NCBI GenBank assembly: GCA_963646285.1
Contig: CAVIWF010000007.1
Coordinates: forward strand, 1 to 64,000
Origin: CAKUFA01 sp963646285
GTDB taxonomy: Bacteria > Bacillota > Clostridia > Christensenellales > Aristaeellaceae
Length of the DNA: 64,000 nt
Direction: 5' to 3'
In this document: in pieces, positions 61,238-64,000 of the stretch
How the letters are laid out: each line of letters starts with the position of its first letter
How positions within the stretch are numbered: the first letter of the stretch is position 1
Position numbers and translations under genes: made by a program
Notes under the pieces: generated by a model
Told to the model about the DNA's origin: nothing
Seen by the model: the letters and a program-made list of their open reading frames with translations, nothing else
The model's database searches: none

Positions 61238-62194
61238 TCAGTCAAGGTTCACCAAATTGACAGGATTCCCTTCCAGGAAGCAGCGCAGGTTTTCGAATAC
61301 GATTTCCGCCCGCAGTGCCATGGATTCTTCCGTGGCAAAGGCCACATGGGGTGTCAGAAGAGTATTGGGTGCGTGAAGCAGCGGTTCGTCCGACTGAAGG
61401 GGCGGTTCCTTGTCGAACACATCAATGCCTGCGCCGGCTAGTTTTCCCGACTTCAGCGCACTAGCCAAGGCGGTGCTGTCAACAACTCCGCCCCGTGCCA
61501 AATTCAGCAGCAGAGCCCCATCCTTCATCAAGTCAATGGTACGTTCATTCATTAAGTGATGGGTGGAGGCGTTCAAGGGGCAATGGAGCACCACAATGTC
61601 CGAGGAAACCAGCAGATCCTCCAGGGGCATGCAGGTAATGCCGTTCACTTCCCCTGTCTGGTGCGTCCGGCTGGTGCCGATGACCCTGCACCCAAAGGCC
61701 TGACACAGCTGAGCAGTCCGCTTGCCGATTTTTCCAAGGCCTACAATGCCGACGGTTTTGCCCTTTAATTCTCTGCCTACAAGGCCTGTCTTGTCTTTAC
61801 CCTGCCGGCAGCGTTCTTCAACCTGGGGCACGTGTCGCAGCAGGCTCAGCATCATTTCCAGGGCAAGCTCTGCAACAGCCTCATTGGAATAGCCGCTGGC
61901 ATTGCTGAGCAGTGCGCCCTTTTCCTTCACGGTTTGCAGGTCAATGTGATCCACGCCGGTAAAGGCTACATCCACATATTGGAGATGCTTGCAGGCTGCC
62001 AGTGCCTCTTTGGGCATGGGCATGTTGGCCAGCATGATCACATCTGCATCCTGGATTTCTTCCGTAAGGACGTGCACGTCCCCGGTTTTCGGATAGACGC
62101 TAAAGGTATGTCCCTCTTCAATCAAGGGAGCTGCATAGTGATTCAGCAGGGAGTCCGGAATACCGAGGGATTCTGTCAGAACAATGTGCATCAT
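61238..62194 (-). CDS. D-isomer-specific 2-hydroxyacid dehydrogenase
   Basis: A 318-residue NAD-dependent enzyme. The nucleotide-binding motif is VGIVGLGKIGKRTAQLCQAF, and the signature LLNLARGGVVDSTALASAL gives the family. The catalytic Arg lies in this run, the acid Glu in GIDVFDKEPP and the His in LLTPHVAFAT. Substrate (glycerate, phosphoglycerate, 2-oxoacids) cannot be told. Start at 62194 with GAGG upstream; an adjacent ATG three bases on is equally possible. Confidence 0.9.
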   Translation of the reverse strand: MMHIVLTESLGIPDSLLNHYAAPLIEEGHTFSVYPKTGDVHVLTEEIQDADVIMLANMPMPKEALAACKHLQYVDVAFTGVDHIDLQTVKEKGALLSNASGYSNEAVAELALEMMLSLLRHVPQVEERCRQGKDKTGLVGRELKGKTVGIVGLGKIGKRTAQLCQAFGCRVIGTSRTHQTGEVNGITCMPLEDLLVSSDIVVLHCPLNASTHHLMNERTIDLMKDGALLLNLARGGVVDSTALASALKSGKLAGAGIDVFDKEPPLQSDEPLLHAPNTLLTPHVAFATEESMALRAEIVFENLRCFLEGNPVNLVNLD

Positions 62195-62266
62195 TGCCAC
62201 CTCAATTCATTACAGTCAAATGTACAGGGAATGAAAAGACGCCGCCGAAACAGCGGCGTGAAAAGC

Positions 62267-62881
62267 TTATTCTTTCTTTTTACCGAAGCTGATTTTGTTC
62301 TCCTTGCCATGGATCAGCCGAACGATGTTGGTACGATGCCGCAGCAGGCACAAGGCAAGCAGCACCACCGCCCACAGAATCACCAGCCAGTTGCCCCAGT
62401 TGGTCACGGCAGTGATAACGGCAAACAACGCCAGCATGAACATGGAACCCAGGGACACGTACTTCGTCAGGTAAATGAGCAAAATGGTCAGCACAAAGCA
62501 GATCAGCGCAGGAATCGGGTAGCATACCAGCAGCACGCCGCAGGAAGAAGCAACGCCCTTGCCGCCCTTGAACTGGAAGAAGATCGGCCAGTTATGACCC
62601 AAAATCACCAGCACACCAGCCAGCATAGCACCGTAGCGGTTGCCAGTGATCCACCAGCCAATGCCGCAGGCCAGTGCCGCTTTCGAAAAGTCGCCGATAA
62701 ACGTAACCAAGCCATTTTTCAAGCCCATGGTGCGCATTACGTTGGTGGCACCTGTATTCTTGCTGCCTACCTCCCGAAGATTCGGACCATGCTGAACCCT
62801 TGCAACCGTGAGCCCGGTAGAGAAGGAACCCAGCAAATAGGCAACAATGCCAACAATGACATACTGTAACCAGGTAGGCAT
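62267..62881 (-). CDS. plsY: Glycerol-3-phosphate acyltransferase PlsY
   Basis: A 204-residue integral membrane enzyme that transfers acyl from acyl-phosphate to glycerol-3-phosphate, opening phospholipid synthesis. The three motifs are YLLGSFSTGL, REVGSKNTGATNVMRTMGLK and FFQFKGGKGVASSCGVLL. It has five or so membrane helices. AGGAGG stands before the ATG. It follows der by 3 nt, so it shares an operon. Confidence 0.97.
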   Translation of the reverse strand: MPTWLQYVIVGIVAYLLGSFSTGLTVARVQHGPNLREVGSKNTGATNVMRTMGLKNGLVTFIGDFSKAALACGIGWWITGNRYGAMLAGVLVILGHNWPIFFQFKGGKGVASSCGVLLVCYPIPALICFVLTILLIYLTKYVSLGSMFMLALFAVITAVTNWGNWLVILWAVVLLALCLLRHRTNIVRLIHGKENKISFGKKKE

Positions 62882-62884
62882 GCT

Positions 62885-64000
62885 TTAATCCTCCTTCTTC
62901 TTTTCACGAAGAATAAAACGGATGGGTGTGCCTGTAAAGTCAAAGGTCTTGCGGAAGTAGTTTTCCAAATACCGCTCGTAAGCAAAGTGCATCAGTTCTT
63001 CATCGTTAACAAAGAGCACAAAGGTAGGCGGGCACACGCTCTGCTGCGTCAAGTAGTAAATGCGCAGACGGCGGCCATTGGTTGCCGGAGGCTGAAGGGA
63101 AGCAGTGGCATCTGCCAGCACATCATTCAACACACCGGTAGGCACACGCTTGGAAGCCTGTGCCCAGACCTGATTCACCATATCCAACACCGTATTGACA
63201 CGCTGACCGGTCAAGGCAGAAAGGAACAGCACAGGCGCATAGTCCATGAATTTCAGGTCTTCCAGCACCTGCTTGCGGTATTTTTCCAGCGTGCCCGTTT
63301 CTTTGTCAATGGCGTCCCACTTGTTGACAACCACCACAACGGCCTTGCCTTCTTCATGGATCATGCCGGCAATCTTCGTATCCTGCTCGGTCACGCCATC
63401 GTTGGCATCAATGAGCATCAAGGCCACATCGCACCGGCGAATGGCCGCAATGGAACGAAGCACGCTATAACGCTCCAGAGTTTCATCCTCCACAGCCCTT
63501 TTGCGGCGAATACCGGCTGTATCAATGATGTTGTACTCCGTGCCATCCACGCCGGTAAAGCGGGTGTCAATGGCATCACGGGTCGTGCCTGCAATGTTGG
63601 ATACCATGGTGCGCTCCTGCCCCAGAAGACGATTCACCAGGGAGCTCTTGCCCACATTGGGACGGCCGACCACAGCCAGCTGCACCACATGCTCTGCTTC
63701 TTCCATTTCGTCATCATCAGGTGGCGGAAGATGCTTGCAGATTTCGTCCAGCAAATCGCCCAAGCCCATCATGTTAACGGCGCTGATGGCAAAAGGATCT
63801 CCAATGCCCAGCTCGTAAAACTCATACATGTTGTCATTCATGTTGATGTGATCAATTTTGTTCACCACCAGAATGACAGGCTTATGGGTCTTCCGCAGCA
63901 GATTGGCCACTTCCCGGTCGTCGTCCGTCAGGCCTTCCCGACCGTCGGTAAAGAAGCAAATTACATCCGCCGTATCCATGGCAATCTCTGCCTGACGGCG
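62885..64000 (-). CDS. der: GTPase Der, 5' part outside the window
   Basis: The C-terminal 371 or more residues of the two-GTPase ribosome assembly factor Der (EngA). The first GTPase domain is cut by the window edge: NKIDHINMND (G4) and AISAVN (G5) remain. The second domain is complete: VVGRPNVGKSSLVNRLLGQE (G1), IIDTAGIRRKRAVED (G3), NKWDAID (G4). The KH-like end TFVLFVNDEELMHFAYERYL follows. It is followed by plsY in the same operon, a standard Firmicutes arrangement. Confidence 0.97.
   Translation of the reverse strand, partial: RRQAEIAMDTADVICFFTDGREGLTDDDREVANLLRKTHKPVILVVNKIDHINMNDNMYEFYELGIGDPFAISAVNMMGLGDLLDEICKHLPPPDDDEMEEAEHVVQLAVVGRPNVGKSSLVNRLLGQERTMVSNIAGTTRDAIDTRFTGVDGTEYNIIDTAGIRRKRAVEDETLERYSVLRSIAAIRRCDVALMLIDANDGVTEQDTKIAGMIHEEGKAVVVVVNKWDAIDKETGTLEKYRKQVLEDLKFMDYAPVLFLSALTGQRVNTVLDMVNQVWAQASKRVPTGVLNDVLADATASLQPPATNGRRLRIYYLTQQSVCPPTFVLFVNDEELMHFAYERYLENYFRKTFDFTGTPIRFILREKKKED

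Overview
The window looks like a chromosome segment of a spore-forming Clostridia-type Firmicute, probably a gut anaerobe. The evidence is sigH, a SpoVB-like flippase, HU next to RqcP and a YabN-type MazG, the sigH-rae1-rlmB-(thyX)-mrnC gene order, ThyX instead of ThyA, a fused ispDF, and a SAM-I riboswitch in front of metK. The genus cannot be fixed from this sequence alone.

Positions 1 to about 20.15 kb are the right-hand part of an integrative and conjugative element (ICE). The left end holds the tail of its transfer module: a class B sortase cut by the window edge, a Cys_rich_VLP protein and a membrane-anchored CHAP hydrolase. The right end holds the regulation and integration module: ImmA/ImmR-like repressor and protease, an HTH protein, a sigma-like factor, two small proteins and a large serine recombinase. 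A remnant 3' gene end plus terminator follows the recombinase and probably marks the chromosomal junction.

The ICE cargo (2.78-14.93 kb) is a compact defence cassette with its own small Cro/CI-type regulator. Its order is SNF2-type helicase with a PLD-like N-terminus, DUF4391 protein, DUF4365 protein, type III Mod methyltransferase, Abi_C protein, type III Res helicase-nuclease and a small unknown protein. All run in one direction with overlaps or very short gaps. It looks like an expanded type III restriction-modification system fused to an abortive-infection function. Res, and the small gene after it, are each one base out of frame at short G runs, so the cassette may be decaying, phase-variable or mis-assembled. 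The Mod specificity region is clearly more AT-rich than its flanks.

Positions 20.35-64 kb are ordinary chromosome. In order: MATE exporter (-); ppk1, cysE, comEA-like, dnaX, glmM (+); metK with SAM-I riboswitch, a COG2509 flavoprotein, ispDF, rqcP, hup, yabN/mazG, spoVB-like and hemW (-); a DUF1622 membrane protein (+) convergent with a SLOG protein and lepA (-); a small 8-Cys protein (+); a tyrosine recombinase with a 34-bp palindrome upstream, rnhA, proC, then sigH-rae1-rlmB-thyX-mrnC and degV (-); two secreted proteins, one with SH3b repeats and one of 1,496 residues with nine SdrD_B-like repeats (-); a GH105 hydrolase, topB, pepF, a 113-residue unknown and deoB (+); a D-2-hydroxyacid dehydrogenase, plsY and der (-, cut by the right edge).

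The best candidates for new biology are the defence cassette and its frame breaks, the 11-bp-period repeat array in front of the ICE sigma-like gene and its leader with two tandem terminators, and the 34-bp palindrome beside the tyrosine recombinase.
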